8,609 nt of DNA from Candidatus Omnitrophota bacterium (GTDB lineage: Bacteria; Omnitrophota; Omnitrophia; Omnitrophales; Aquincolibacteriaceae), in NCBI GenBank assembly GCA_023819025.1, contig JAMWDC010000056.1, positions 1,148 to 9,756 of the forward strand, read 5' to 3'. Under the pieces are notes generated by a model. It was not told where the DNA came from and did no database searches. It saw only the letters and a program-made list of their open reading frames with translations. The first letter of the stretch is position 1; each line of letters begins with the position of its first letter. Positions 1 to 6,266 of this stretch are shown here, one piece after another. A program made the position numbers and the translations under genes.

Positions 1-1
1 G

Positions 2-1300
2 GCCGGCGCAAATCCTATGGCCTTGAAAAGGGGTATTGAAAAGGCAGTGAATGTGATTACGGAGGAACTTGGAAAGATTGCGAAACCAGTGAAAGATAAG
101 AAAGAGACCGCTCAGGTCGCAACGATTGCCGCGAATAACGATCCGACAATCGGGAACCTTATCGCCGAGGCTATGGAGAAAGTCGGCAAAGACGGGGTCA
201 TCACAGTCGAAGAAGCGAAAACAATGGGAACGGCACTTGAAGTGGTCGAAGGGATGCAGTTTGATCAAGGTTACCTTTCCCCCTATTTCGTGACGGATTC
301 TGAGCGTATGGAGGCAGTATTGGAGGATGCCTACATTCTCATTCACGAGAAGAAAATCACGATTATGAAAGATTTAGTTCCGCTTCTCGAGTCCATTGCA
401 AAAGCAGGGAAACCCCTGCTGATCATCGCCGAGGAAGTGGAGGGAGAGGCACTTGCCACGCTTGTCGTGAACAAAATTCGCGGTACGCTTCAAGTCTGTG
501 CCGTCAAGGCACCGGGTTATGGAGACAGGCGGAAGGCCATGCTGGAAGACATTGCGATTCTGACAGGCGGCAAAGCGATTACGGAGGATCTCGGGATCAA
601 ACTGGAGAATATAAAGCTGCAGGATTTAGGCCGTGCCAAGCGCATTGTGGTCGACAAGGAAAATACAACGATTGTGGAAGGTGCCGGTCCGACTTCTGCG
701 ATTCAAGGTCGGATCGGTTTGATTAAGAAACAGATCGACGAAACAGACTCGGACTACGACCGGGAAAAGCTTCAGGAACGTCTGGCAAAACTAGCGGGCG
801 GTGTCGCAGTCATTAATGTAGGAGCCGCCACGGAGACCGAAATGAAGGAAAAGAAGGCACGGGTCGAAGATGCGATGCATGCCACTCGGGCCGCAGTCGA
901 GGAAGGGATCGTCCCGGGCGGGGGTGTGGCACTCTTGAGGGCTTCGGCTGCGCTTGATCAACTTAAGCTCCAAGGGGATGAGCAAATCGGCGTCAATATC
1001 GTTCGGAGAGCATTGGAAGAACCGTTGCGGCTGATCGCTCAAAACGCAGGAGAGGAAGGTTCGGTGGTGCTTCAACGTGTCCGCGAAGGGAAAGATGGTT
1101 TTGGATATAATGCTGAAACCAGTCAGTACGAGGACCTTCTCAAGGCGGGGATCATTGATCCGAAGAAGGTGACGCGAACTGCGTTAGAGAATGCAGCAAG
1201 CATTGCATCCTTGCTTGTGACCACAGAGGCCCTTGTGACGGAGATCCCAAAAGAAGAAAAACAACCCCCCATGCCCCCAAGCGGCGGAATGGATTATTAA
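2..1300 (+). CDS. groEL: Chaperonin GroEL (Hsp60), 5'-truncated by the window edge
   Basis: GroEL forms the double-ring cytosolic folding chamber that works with GroES and ATP. The reading frame is open from base 2 and begins [11 protein letters not shown], which aligns with about residue 109 of E. coli GroEL, so roughly 108 N-terminal residues (including the ATP-binding GDGTTT region) lie outside the window and the ATG at 17 is internal. The apical-domain stretch YLSPYF, the hinge-region [34 protein letters not shown] and the [18 protein letters not shown] block are all present. The catalytic aspartate equivalent to E. coli D398 is in IIDPKKVTR (codon 1157-1159). The 432 visible residues plus about 108 missing give the usual length of about 540. 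The C-terminus ends PPSGGMDY with a single GGM instead of a GGM repeat tail. groES follows after 36 bp. Identification is certain. Confidence 0.98.
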   Translation, partial: AGANPMALKRGIEKAVNVITEELGKIAKPVKDKKETAQVATIAANNDPTIGNLIAEAMEKVGKDGVITVEEAKTMGTALEVVEGMQFDQGYLSPYFVTDSERMEAVLEDAYILIHEKKITIMKDLVPLLESIAKAGKPLLIIAEEVEGEALATLVVNKIRGTLQVCAVKAPGYGDRRKAMLEDIAILTGGKAITEDLGIKLENIKLQDLGRAKRIVVDKENTTIVEGAGPTSAIQGRIGLIKKQIDETDSDYDREKLQERLAKLAGGVAVINVGAATETEMKEKKARVEDAMHATRAAVEEGIVPGGGVALLRASAALDQLKLQGDEQIGVNIVRRALEEPLRLIAQNAGEEGSVVLQRVREGKDGFGYNAETSQYEDLLKAGIIDPKKVTRTALENAASIASLLVTTEALVTEIPKEEKQPPMPPSGGMDY

Positions 1301-1336
1301 TCGATGCAAGTTGGACAAGAATGAGGAGGGAACGTT

Positions 1337-1627
1337 ATGAAACTGAAGCCATTAGCGGACAAAATTCTAGTTAAGGTGATGGAACCTGAAGAAAAAACCA
1401 AGGGTGGCATTATTCTTCCGGATACAGCCAAGGAGGCAAAAAGCGAAGGAAAGGTTGTGGCAGTTGGCCCAGGGAAAACACTGGAATCCGGGAAAGTGCA
1501 GCCCATTGAAGTGAAGAAAGGAGACCGCGTCATCTTTGGGAAATATGCCGGCGATGATTTTGAGATCGACGGCACGAAGCATAAGATCATTAAAGAAAGC
1601 GAAATACTCGCGGTCTATGAGGATTAA
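1337..1627 (+). CDS. groES: Co-chaperonin GroES (Hsp10)
   Basis: GroES is the seven-subunit lid that caps GroEL during folding. The 96-residue product is full length for the family. It starts MKLKPLADKILVKV, carries the mobile-loop segment EEKTKGGIILPDTA (about residues 18-31, with the GGIIL contact to the GroEL apical domain), then GKVVAVGPGK and the typical C-terminal KHKIIKESEILAV. The start is supported by AGGAGG at 1324-1329, 7 nt before the ATG. The gene lies 36 bp downstream of groEL, so the two are almost certainly co-transcribed, but in the opposite order to the common groES-groEL operon. A terminator follows 40 bp after the stop codon. Confidence 0.97.
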   Translation: MKLKPLADKILVKVMEPEEKTKGGIILPDTAKEAKSEGKVVAVGPGKTLESGKVQPIEVKKGDRVIFGKYAGDDFEIDGTKHKIIKESEILAVYED

Positions 1628-1667
1628 CAAACGCTACCCTTAATGGTCATCAATGGGTTCAAAGGAT

Positions 1668-1703
1668 AAAAATGCCGCTTTTGTAATTTTAAGCGGCATT
1701 TTT
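1668..1703 (+). terminator. Rho-independent terminator of groEL-groES
   Basis: A 13-bp perfect stem pairs 1668-1680 (AAAAATGCCGCTT) with 1691-1703 (AAGCGGCATTTTT) around a 10-nt loop. The 3' arm ends in five T residues, and the A-rich 5' flank makes the hairpin plausible in both directions. It sits 40 bp after the groES stop codon and closes the chaperonin unit. Confidence 0.9.
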
Positions 1704-2168
1704 GGTCAACTGGGGTCCTTGTTGCAACGCCCGGTGGACACACGGAGCGTTCGCATTTTTAAATACGGTGTTCCAATGGATACCATCTTTGGGCGGCGGC
1801 TCCAGTAATTTGCTTTCGGTTCACGTCCCGAGGCGCTGGCAGATGGCGGGATCCCGGACCAGTTAAAAAATCCTAGGATAAGACGGCGCCGTTTTAACCG
1901 TGCTAAAAAGGGCTTCACTTTTGGCATTGTCATTCGGCGTTCGCGCCCGGGCCCGCGTGACTTCAACGCCCCAATGGCTCTGCGTTCTGCCTGTTCTTCG
2001 ATTTCTCGCCGATCATCCAAGAGGATCCCTTTTCGCCTCAAAATCTTCCCCAATCTTCGTCCCATCTTTCTTCGTTTCCAAATAAATCTCAAATTTCCTC
2101 GCTGCCGTTAAACGCTTTCTCTTCCTCTCTTCCATTTCGTTGCCCCTTTCTCCCTGCGGGGGTCAACT
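1704..2168 (-). mobile_element. Decayed, internally deleted IS3-type insertion sequence
   Basis: This segment fills most of the gap between the groES terminator and the yicC promoter. On the minus strand it contains remnants of both IS3-type reading frames (entered separately as a pseudogene). The 8-bp sequence GGTCAACT occurs in the same orientation at 1704-1711 and 2161-2168, just outside the remnant, and may be a target-site duplication or part of the ends; 8 bp is longer than the usual 3-5 bp of the IS3 family. I could not find convincing terminal inverted repeats. At under 0.5 kb the element is far shorter than a complete IS3 element (about 1.2-1.5 kb). It is probably immobile. Confidence 0.6.
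1866..2135 (-). pseudogene. IS3-type transposase remnant (OrfA start joined to OrfB end)
   Basis: Reading the minus strand from ATG at 2135-2133 gives MEERKRKRLTAARKFEIYLE and then TKKDGTKIGE, matching the helix-turn-helix N-terminus of IS3-type OrfA proteins. After IGE the family match jumps frame (about 2045, consistent with one extra base) and continues ILRRKGILLDD, then REIEEQAERRAIGALKSRG. In a third frame, at about 1945-1866, it reads NDNAKSEALFSTVKTAPSYP, which resembles the late part of the OrfB integrase core (the usual form is similar to NDNPYSEALFRTLKY.PEYP), and ends at a TAA at 1865-1863. The middle of the transposase, including the first two catalytic aspartates, is missing. Two frame changes, a large deletion and an internal stop show that the gene is dead. 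Confidence 0.72.
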
Positions 2169-2449
2169 CGATCAAAATTCCTTCTACAAATCATGCGACA
2201 TCTTTCAGCTTAACATTGGGATGGAAGGTAGGGCTTTTACCCCTGCAATGATCCGTTTCTGGAAAGATTAAAACTTTCGAGTCGCTAGGATGCTTAGGAC
2301 GATAGCCGCCACGTTCAGCCTTCACCGCCCCTTAAAATTCCCAGAGAACAAGTAAAAAACGAGAAAATATCTATACATTCTATCCACTCCCTAAGTCCAG
2401 GCATCCCATTTGGTTATGTAGGGATTCTATCCGGAAACGTATCTGGAGA
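2169..2449. other. Intergenic spacer without recognisable gene
   Basis: Between the IS remnant and the yicC promoter I find no convincing open frame, RNA gene or strong hairpin on either strand. Frames are short and interrupted. The sequence becomes A+T-rich towards 2350-2480, as expected upstream of a promoter. Confidence 0.5.
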
Positions 2450-2478
2450 TTGACACGTCATTTTTAACTTCTTATAAT
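2450..2478 (+). promoter_or_regulatory. Consensus sigma-70-type promoter for the yicC-gmk-rpoZ-coa operon
   Basis: TTGACA at 2450-2455 and TATAAT at 2473-2478 match the housekeeping consensus at all 12 positions and are separated by the optimal 17 nt. Transcription would start near 2485, giving a leader of about 40 nt before the yicC ATG. The position, directly ahead of a five-gene co-directional cluster with overlapping or very close genes, makes it the likely operon promoter. Confidence 0.85.
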
Positions 2479-2524
2479 TTTCACTTTATCCACATCCATT
2501 CAGAGGGAAGGTATCCCCAAGACC

Positions 2525-3412
2525 ATGATTCAGAGTATGACAGCATTTGTAAGGGGCAGTTCGTCTTCCAGAGAGGGAGACTGGCTTGTCGAAATCCGCT
2601 GTCTGAATCATCGGTATTTTGAGTTTTCCTTAAAGACATCTCCTTATCTTTACCCGTTGGAGGCCCGAATTAAAGATTTTGTTCAAGATTTCATTCGGCG
2701 CGGGAAAGTGAGTATTTCCATCACAAAAAATTACAATGAAGAAATAGTTCAGCGAGTAAAGCTGGATGACGGAATGGTGTCCATGTATCTAAGTGCGGTG
2801 GATAAGCTCAAAAAACGGTTCAAAGTAAGTGGTGAAATCAACGTCCAGGACTTGCTGGGCTTACCGCACATCCTTAGCTTCGAACATCTCAAAGAAGACG
2901 ATCCGGAAAAATGTTGGTTTCAGTTGCAGAAAATTCTCAAACGGGCTCTTGCCAGTGTTGTGCGTATCAAGAGAATTGAAGGGAAGAAACTGATGCAGGA
3001 TATTCTTAAACGGCTTGATACTATTGAAAAGGCAATGACTAACATTGAAGCCCATACACGCGGTAACGTGGAACGGTATTTTCAAAAGCTCAAAGAGCGT
3101 GCAGATCAGCTGCTTTCGGAAAGGGCGAAAGGGAATGACAAAGATTGGATTTACCGTGAGGTGGCGTTTTTGGCTGATCGCAGTGATGTGACCGAAGAGA
3201 TCGTTCGTATGAAAAGCCACCTCGGGTTGTTTAGGGAACGCATGTGCGCAGATTCCGATGTCGGCCGCGAACTTGATTTTCTTTGTCAGGAAATGAGTCG
3301 GGAAATTAACACCCTGGGTGCTAAGGCCCAGCACTTTGAGATTTCTCGGCAAACGGTTTTGGTCAAGGGCGAGATTGAAAAGATCCGTGAACAGGTCCAA
3401 AATATCGAATAA
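2525..3412 (+). CDS. yicC: YicC/YloC-family endoribonuclease
   Basis: Members of this family are cytosolic oligomeric endoribonucleases; E. coli YicC takes part in small-RNA turnover. The 295-residue product is the usual length. The N-terminal YicC domain shows the family opening MIQSMTAFVRG (normally SMTGF, so the glycine is alanine here), EIRCLNHRYFEFS and a conserved RRGKVSISI. A helical middle is followed by the C-terminal DUF1732 region with DVTEEIVRMKSHL, then LDFLCQEMSREINTLGAKA, then EISRQTVLVKGEIEKIREQV ending in QNIE. The family signature fixes the start; a GAGGGAAGG ribosome-binding site lies 13 nt upstream, slightly far. yicC heads the operon and its 3' end overlaps the likely start of gmk; yicC next to gmk and rpoZ is a conserved bacterial arrangement. 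Confidence 0.95.
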   Translation: MIQSMTAFVRGSSSSREGDWLVEIRCLNHRYFEFSLKTSPYLYPLEARIKDFVQDFIRRGKVSISITKNYNEEIVQRVKLDDGMVSMYLSAVDKLKKRFKVSGEINVQDLLGLPHILSFEHLKEDDPEKCWFQLQKILKRALASVVRIKRIEGKKLMQDILKRLDTIEKAMTNIEAHTRGNVERYFQKLKERADQLLSERAKGNDKDWIYREVAFLADRSDVTEEIVRMKSHLGLFRERMCADSDVGRELDFLCQEMSREINTLGAKAQHFEISRQTVLVKGEIEKIREQVQNIE

Positions 3413-4019
3413 CAAGGGTGGTTGTGATAATAAAAGCTCTCAAGGGATACTTGTTGTGATTTCGGCCCCCTCGGGTTGCGGGAAAACCACTATTGTGGAC
3501 CGTTTGTTAAAACGGCACTCGAGTTGGGTTCGTTCGATCTCGATGACGACGCGCTCACCGCGCACGGATGAGAAAAATGGAAAGGATTACTATTTTGTTT
3601 CACCCGAGGAGTTTGCCGACATTGAAAGACGAGGAGATTTGCTCGAGTCGGCGAAGGTTTTCGATAAACTTTACGGAACTCCCAAGTCGTTCGTTCTTAA
3701 GCATCTGAACGAAGGCAAGAACGTTATATTAGCGATTGATGTTCAGGGTACCAAAAAGGTTAAAGAGGCGCTCGGATCGGATGTGTCTCTTTTAACGATT
3801 TTTTTATTGCCGCCTTCCGTGAAAGTTTTGCGGGAACGTCTTGAAGGGAGGAAGACGGATTCCGCGGAAGAAATCGAACGGCGAATGGAATGGGCTCAAG
3901 AAGAGATTAAGGAAGCCTCCATTTACGATCACACGGTCATCAATCACAACCTTGAAAAATCTGTGCATGAAGTCGAAACACTTATTAAAAAATTTCAAAA
4001 CTCTAAGGAGAATCAATGA
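3387..4019 (+). CDS. gmk: Guanylate kinase (start uncertain)
   Basis: Gmk phosphorylates GMP or dGMP to GDP or dGDP with ATP in the cytosol, an essential nucleotide-recycling step. The sequence shows the first strand ILVVIS leading into the P-loop APSGCGKTT, the GMP-binding segment SMTTRSPRTDEKNGKDYYF, GDLLESAKVFDKLYGTPK, the Walker-B-like VILAIDVQG and the lid region with RKTDSAEEIERRM. I chose GTG at 3387, which gives 210 residues, the normal Gmk size, and overlaps the end of yicC by 26 bp. There is no ATG, GTG or TTG in frame between 3390 and the codons of the first strand; alternatives are TTG at 3375 and GTG at 3318. A frameshift just after a GTG at 3424 is also possible. The stop overlaps the rpoZ start (ATGA). 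Confidence 0.93.
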   Translation: MNRSKISNNKGGCDNKSSQGILVVISAPSGCGKTTIVDRLLKRHSSWVRSISMTTRSPRTDEKNGKDYYFVSPEEFADIERRGDLLESAKVFDKLYGTPKSFVLKHLNEGKNVILAIDVQGTKKVKEALGSDVSLLTIFLLPPSVKVLRERLEGRKTDSAEEIERRMEWAQEEIKEASIYDHTVINHNLEKSVHEVETLIKKFQNSKENQ

Positions 4020-4243
4020 CAGCTTCCTACATACCGCTTGAGAAACTCCTCAAGAAACAAAACACGAGTTTGTACAAACTTGTATTAACGGCGGCTGCGC
4101 GTGCCAATGAGTTAATACAAGGTGCCCAGCCTCTTGTGGCGTCACAGTGTAAAAAAGCAACAACCATTGCCCTTGAGGAAATTGCGGATGGAAAGGTTCG
4201 CTATGAAGAAAACAAACCAAAAGGAAAGAAGTCTTCAGAGTAA
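4016..4243 (+). CDS. rpoZ: DNA-directed RNA polymerase omega subunit
   Basis: Omega binds the beta-prime subunit and helps assemble and stabilise RNA polymerase. The 75-residue product has the family core SLYKLVLTAAARANELIQG (about residues 18-36), a segment with paired lysines, and KKATTIALEEIADGKVRYEE, the usual RpoZ end motif, followed by a charged tail. The start is supported by AAGGAG at 4005-4010, 5 nt before the ATG, and by an ATGA overlap with the gmk stop, which suggests translational coupling. The 3' end overlaps coaC by 41 bp. gmk-rpoZ-coaBC is a widespread arrangement. Confidence 0.95.
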   Translation: MTASYIPLEKLLKKQNTSLYKLVLTAAARANELIQGAQPLVASQCKKATTIALEEIADGKVRYEENKPKGKKSSE

Positions 4244-4799
4244 GACGATCCTTCTGATTCTGACGGGGAGCATCGCAATTTACAAAAGCGGGGATCTTAT
4301 CCGGGCGCTTCAGGCACAAGGCGCACGTGTGATTTGTGTGATGACGGAATCGGCAAAGAAATTTATAACCCCGCTTACCATTCGTACGTTGAGCAGGGAA
4401 ATGGTTTATCATGATTTCTTTTCCTGGGAGACACCTCACGGCGTGGTACACGTTTCATTGGCAGAGGCTGCAGATTTGATCTTGGCAGCACCCGCTTCCG
4501 CCAATTTTATTGCACGCTTAGCCGCGGGTTTGGCCGATGACCTAGCAGCCTGTCTCGTTTTGGCTGCGAAGAAACCTGTGGTGATTGTTCCGGCTATGAA
4601 CGATGCAATGTATCTCCATCCGCTCACCCAGATGAACATTCAAAAGCTCAAAGAAATCGGTTATCGGTTCGTCGGCCCCATCGAAGGGCCGCTTGCTGAT
4701 GGTCGAAAGGCCGTCGGGCATATTGCGGATAACCAGGCAATTGTGCAAACGCTCGAAGATCTTTTGGCAAGACCTGTTGCTGGAACAAGACAAACATAA
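4203..4799 (+). CDS. coaC: Phosphopantothenoylcysteine decarboxylase (CoaC), flap cysteine absent
   Basis: CoaC is an FMN-dependent enzyme that decarboxylates 4'-phosphopantothenoylcysteine to 4'-phosphopantetheine in CoA synthesis. The 198-residue protein has the flavoprotein fold: TGSIAIYK near the N-terminus (family GGIAAYK), the active-site histidine in VVHVSLA (H83), the PASAN motif (97-101) and the PAMNDAMY motif with N133. The flap that normally reads ACGD followed by GRM reads LADGRKAVGHI here, so the position of E. coli Dfp Cys158 holds aspartate (D166, codon 4698-4700). The start at 4203 is preceded by GGAAAGG at 4190-4196 and lies inside rpoZ. In most bacteria CoaC is fused to CoaB; here it ends with its own stop, 115 bp before the likely coaB start. 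Function may be reduced. Confidence 0.88.
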   Translation: MKKTNQKERSLQSKTILLILTGSIAIYKSGDLIRALQAQGARVICVMTESAKKFITPLTIRTLSREMVYHDFFSWETPHGVVHVSLAEAADLILAAPASANFIARLAAGLADDLAACLVLAAKKPVVIVPAMNDAMYLHPLTQMNIQKLKEIGYRFVGPIEGPLADGRKAVGHIADNQAIVQTLEDLLARPVAGTRQT

Positions 4800-4914
4800 A
4801 ATCATCGATCATATAGTTACCTCCTAAAGAGTCAGAGGACATTTCCTGTCAATTTAAGCTTCGCATGAAGATATCACAATAAGACGATTTTTGATGAAAA
4901 ATCAGGGAAGTTTC

Positions 4915-5572
4915 ATGAAAGCCTGTTTCAAGAAAAGAATGCTTATTACCGCAGGCCCGACACGGGAAATGCTGGATCCCGTAAGATTTATTTCAAACTT
5001 GTCGAGCGGCGAAATGGGTTATGCCATCGCTCGGGCAGCTGTGAGGAAAGGTTGGAAAGTTACTCTAATCAGCGGTCCTGTATCGCTTAAGCCGCCCACG
5101 AAGATTCGGTTGATTTCCGTGATGAACGCAAATGAAACAGGCGTGTCTTCGTCACTTTCCTCAAAGCGATGTTCTGATTATGGCCGCAGCAGTTGCCGAT
5201 TTTGTGCCCACTCGCCAGAATCGCAGAAAGATTCATCGCAGACCAACTCTTCGGATCACCCTTAGGCAAACGCCTGATATCATAGCGGAACTTGCTAAGA
5301 GAAAGGGTCAGAGATTGGCGATTGGTTTTTCTTTGGAGACACAAGCTTGGATTCGGGCCGCAAAGTCAAAATTGGATCGAAAGCATCTCGACGGGATCGT
5401 TGCCAATTTGTATCGTTCCCAGCATATTCCGTTTGGCCGACGAAAGATTACTACTGCTTTCGTGAACCGGCAGGGTCAAGTAGTCTTGCTGAAGAATGAA
5501 TCCAAATCGCGGATTGCCTCAAAACTTCTCGATTGGATCGATCGGATAAAAACCGCGAGAATAGGTGGGTAA
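4915..5572 (+). pseudogene. coaB: Phosphopantothenate-cysteine ligase (CoaB), split by a frameshift
   Basis: CoaB joins 4'-phosphopantothenate with cysteine using a nucleotide triphosphate, the step before CoaC. The first frame (ATG 4915, GGGAAG at 4905-4910 just upstream) encodes [20 protein letters not shown], then [17 protein letters not shown] and [20 protein letters not shown], all strong CoaB motifs. Similarity stops after VMNANE and resumes in the next frame from 5132: [20 protein letters not shown], then VADFVP, KIHRR (family KIKK), TPDIIAELAKRKGQRLAIGF and SLET. Joining the frames gives about 219 residues, the size of a stand-alone CoaB. The junction at about 5128-5134 fits a 2-nt loss or 1-nt gain. 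The second half has no stop codons down to 5570, so the lesion is recent, a sequencing error, or bypassed. An alternative start is ATG 4894. Confidence 0.85.
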
Positions 5573-5742
5573 TGAGGAAGCGCCTTGACGTATTCAAGGC
5601 ATGGCAAAATTCAAAAAATAATCCTTATATAGGAAAAAATGAATATAATAATGAGTTGCTCCAGTTATTTCTCCCTCCATCTCGCCAAAGGCGGACCCGC
5701 CGAAGAATGAGTGGCGGGAAGGGGAAGAATCTTATTCTGTAA
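5572..5742 (+). CDS. Small hypothetical ORF running into an inverted-repeat element
   Basis: An ATG overlaps the coaB stop (TAATG at 5570-5574) and opens a 56-residue frame beginning MRKRLDVFKAWQNSKNNPYI. I do not recognise it. The last third or more (from NNELLQL onward, rich in Arg and Gly) is encoded inside the inverted-repeat element at 5649-5761, so the present 3' end is probably not original. There is no well-spaced ribosome-binding site; expression would depend on coupling to coaB. It may be a truncated gene or chance. Confidence 0.22.
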   Translation: MRKRLDVFKAWQNSKNNPYIGKNEYNNELLQLFLPPSRQRRTRRRMSGGKGKNLIL

Positions 5743-5761
5743 AAACTGGAGCAACTCATTA
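5649..5761. repeat. Inverted-repeat (MITE-like) element, copy 1
   Basis: The left arm at 5649-5666 (TAATGAGTTGCTCCAGTT) is the perfect reverse complement of 5744-5761 (AACTGGAGCAACTCATTA), giving 18-bp terminal inverted repeats around a 77-bp interior with smaller G+C-rich palindromic bits. Both outer ends are TA, compatible with insertion at a TA dinucleotide as in IS630/Tc1-type MITEs, but TA is too short to prove it. The arms recur in diverged form at 6564-6685. The element encodes nothing convincing. As RNA it would fold into a long hairpin between coaB and the lipoprotein gene and could act as a boundary. Confidence 0.8.
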
Positions 5762-5804
5762 ATACATTGACTAGTGTTCTAATTGATTAAGGAGGATAGA
5801 GACT

Positions 5805-6266
5805 ATGCGCAATATGATTATATGGTGGATGATGGCATCCTTGGTCCTCACTGGTTGTGCGACAGAGACTGGGGGGCTTACTGAAAGAGAAACCGGCGCC
5901 TTATTGGGGGGTGGTATGGGAGCTGGATTAGGGGCGATTATTGGTAATCAAACAGGACATGCGGGTGCAGGAACTGCAATTGGCGCTGGGGCTGGTGCTT
6001 TAGCAGGGGCTTTGATGGGTGAGGCCGCCCGCCGTCAAAAGGAACAAACCAAAAAGGAAATTCGGCAGGAAATGATGCAACAGCAATACCAGCCGCAATA
6101 TGCCCCGCAACCCTATAGTGCCCCTCAACAGCCGTCATACACTCAGCCGGTCGCTCAACAGAGCCAAGAGATCCATACAAAATACAATCCCAGAACTGGG
6201 CAAACCTTTCCTGAACGTTATAAATACGATCCTAACACAGGTGAGGAGCTACAGTATCTTCGCTAA
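5805..6266 (+). CDS. Glycine-zipper lipoprotein of unknown function
   Basis: The 153-residue product begins with a type II signal peptide: a short hydrophobic stretch MIIWWMMASLVLTGC with the lipobox LTGC, giving lipidated Cys18 and Ala at +2, consistent with outer-membrane sorting in a Gram-negative cell. Residues 31-72 are a glycine zipper (GALLGGGMGAGLGAIIG, AIGAGAGALAGALMG), a membrane-associating motif seen in 17-kDa surface-antigen-like and OmpA-associated lipoproteins. A charged helix (about 73-90) and a Gln/Pro/Tyr-rich linker (91-122) follow. The tail holds two related units, YNPRTGQ and YDPNTGE. AAGGAGG at 5789-5795 lies 9 nt before the ATG and makes the start firm. The gene stands alone between the two inverted-repeat elements. 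No enzymatic residues are apparent; an envelope structural role is inferred. Confidence 0.85.
   Translation: MRNMIIWWMMASLVLTGCATETGGLTERETGALLGGGMGAGLGAIIGNQTGHAGAGTAIGAGAGALAGALMGEAARRQKEQTKKEIRQEMMQQQYQPQYAPQPYSAPQQPSYTQPVAQQSQEIHTKYNPRTGQTFPERYKYDPNTGEELQYLR

Noticed and set aside
1900..2085. Plus-strand frame of 61 residues
   Set aside because: It lies opposite the IS3 transposase remnant and has no motif or ribosome-binding site.
2861..3415. Minus-strand 184-residue frame opposite yicC
   Set aside because: It mirrors strongly conserved YicC codons and shows no motif of its own.
4648..4829. Minus-strand frame antisense to coaC with a near-ideal ribosome-binding site (AGGAGGT, 7 nt, ATG)
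   Set aside because: The 54-residue product is Arg/Gln-rich with no recognisable motif and overlaps a clearly coding coaC. The Shine-Dalgarno match alone is not enough, so I treat it as chance.
5120..5140. Programmed +1 frameshift in coaB
   Set aside because: No prfB-like CTTTGA site, rare-codon pause, upstream Shine-Dalgarno or downstream structure is visible, and CoaB is not known to be recoded; a mutation or sequencing error is simpler.
5649..5761. Treating the copy 1 hairpin simply as a rho-independent terminator
   Set aside because: The arms are 77 nt apart and there is no T-run after the 3' arm, and a related copy occurs elsewhere; a repeat element explains it better.
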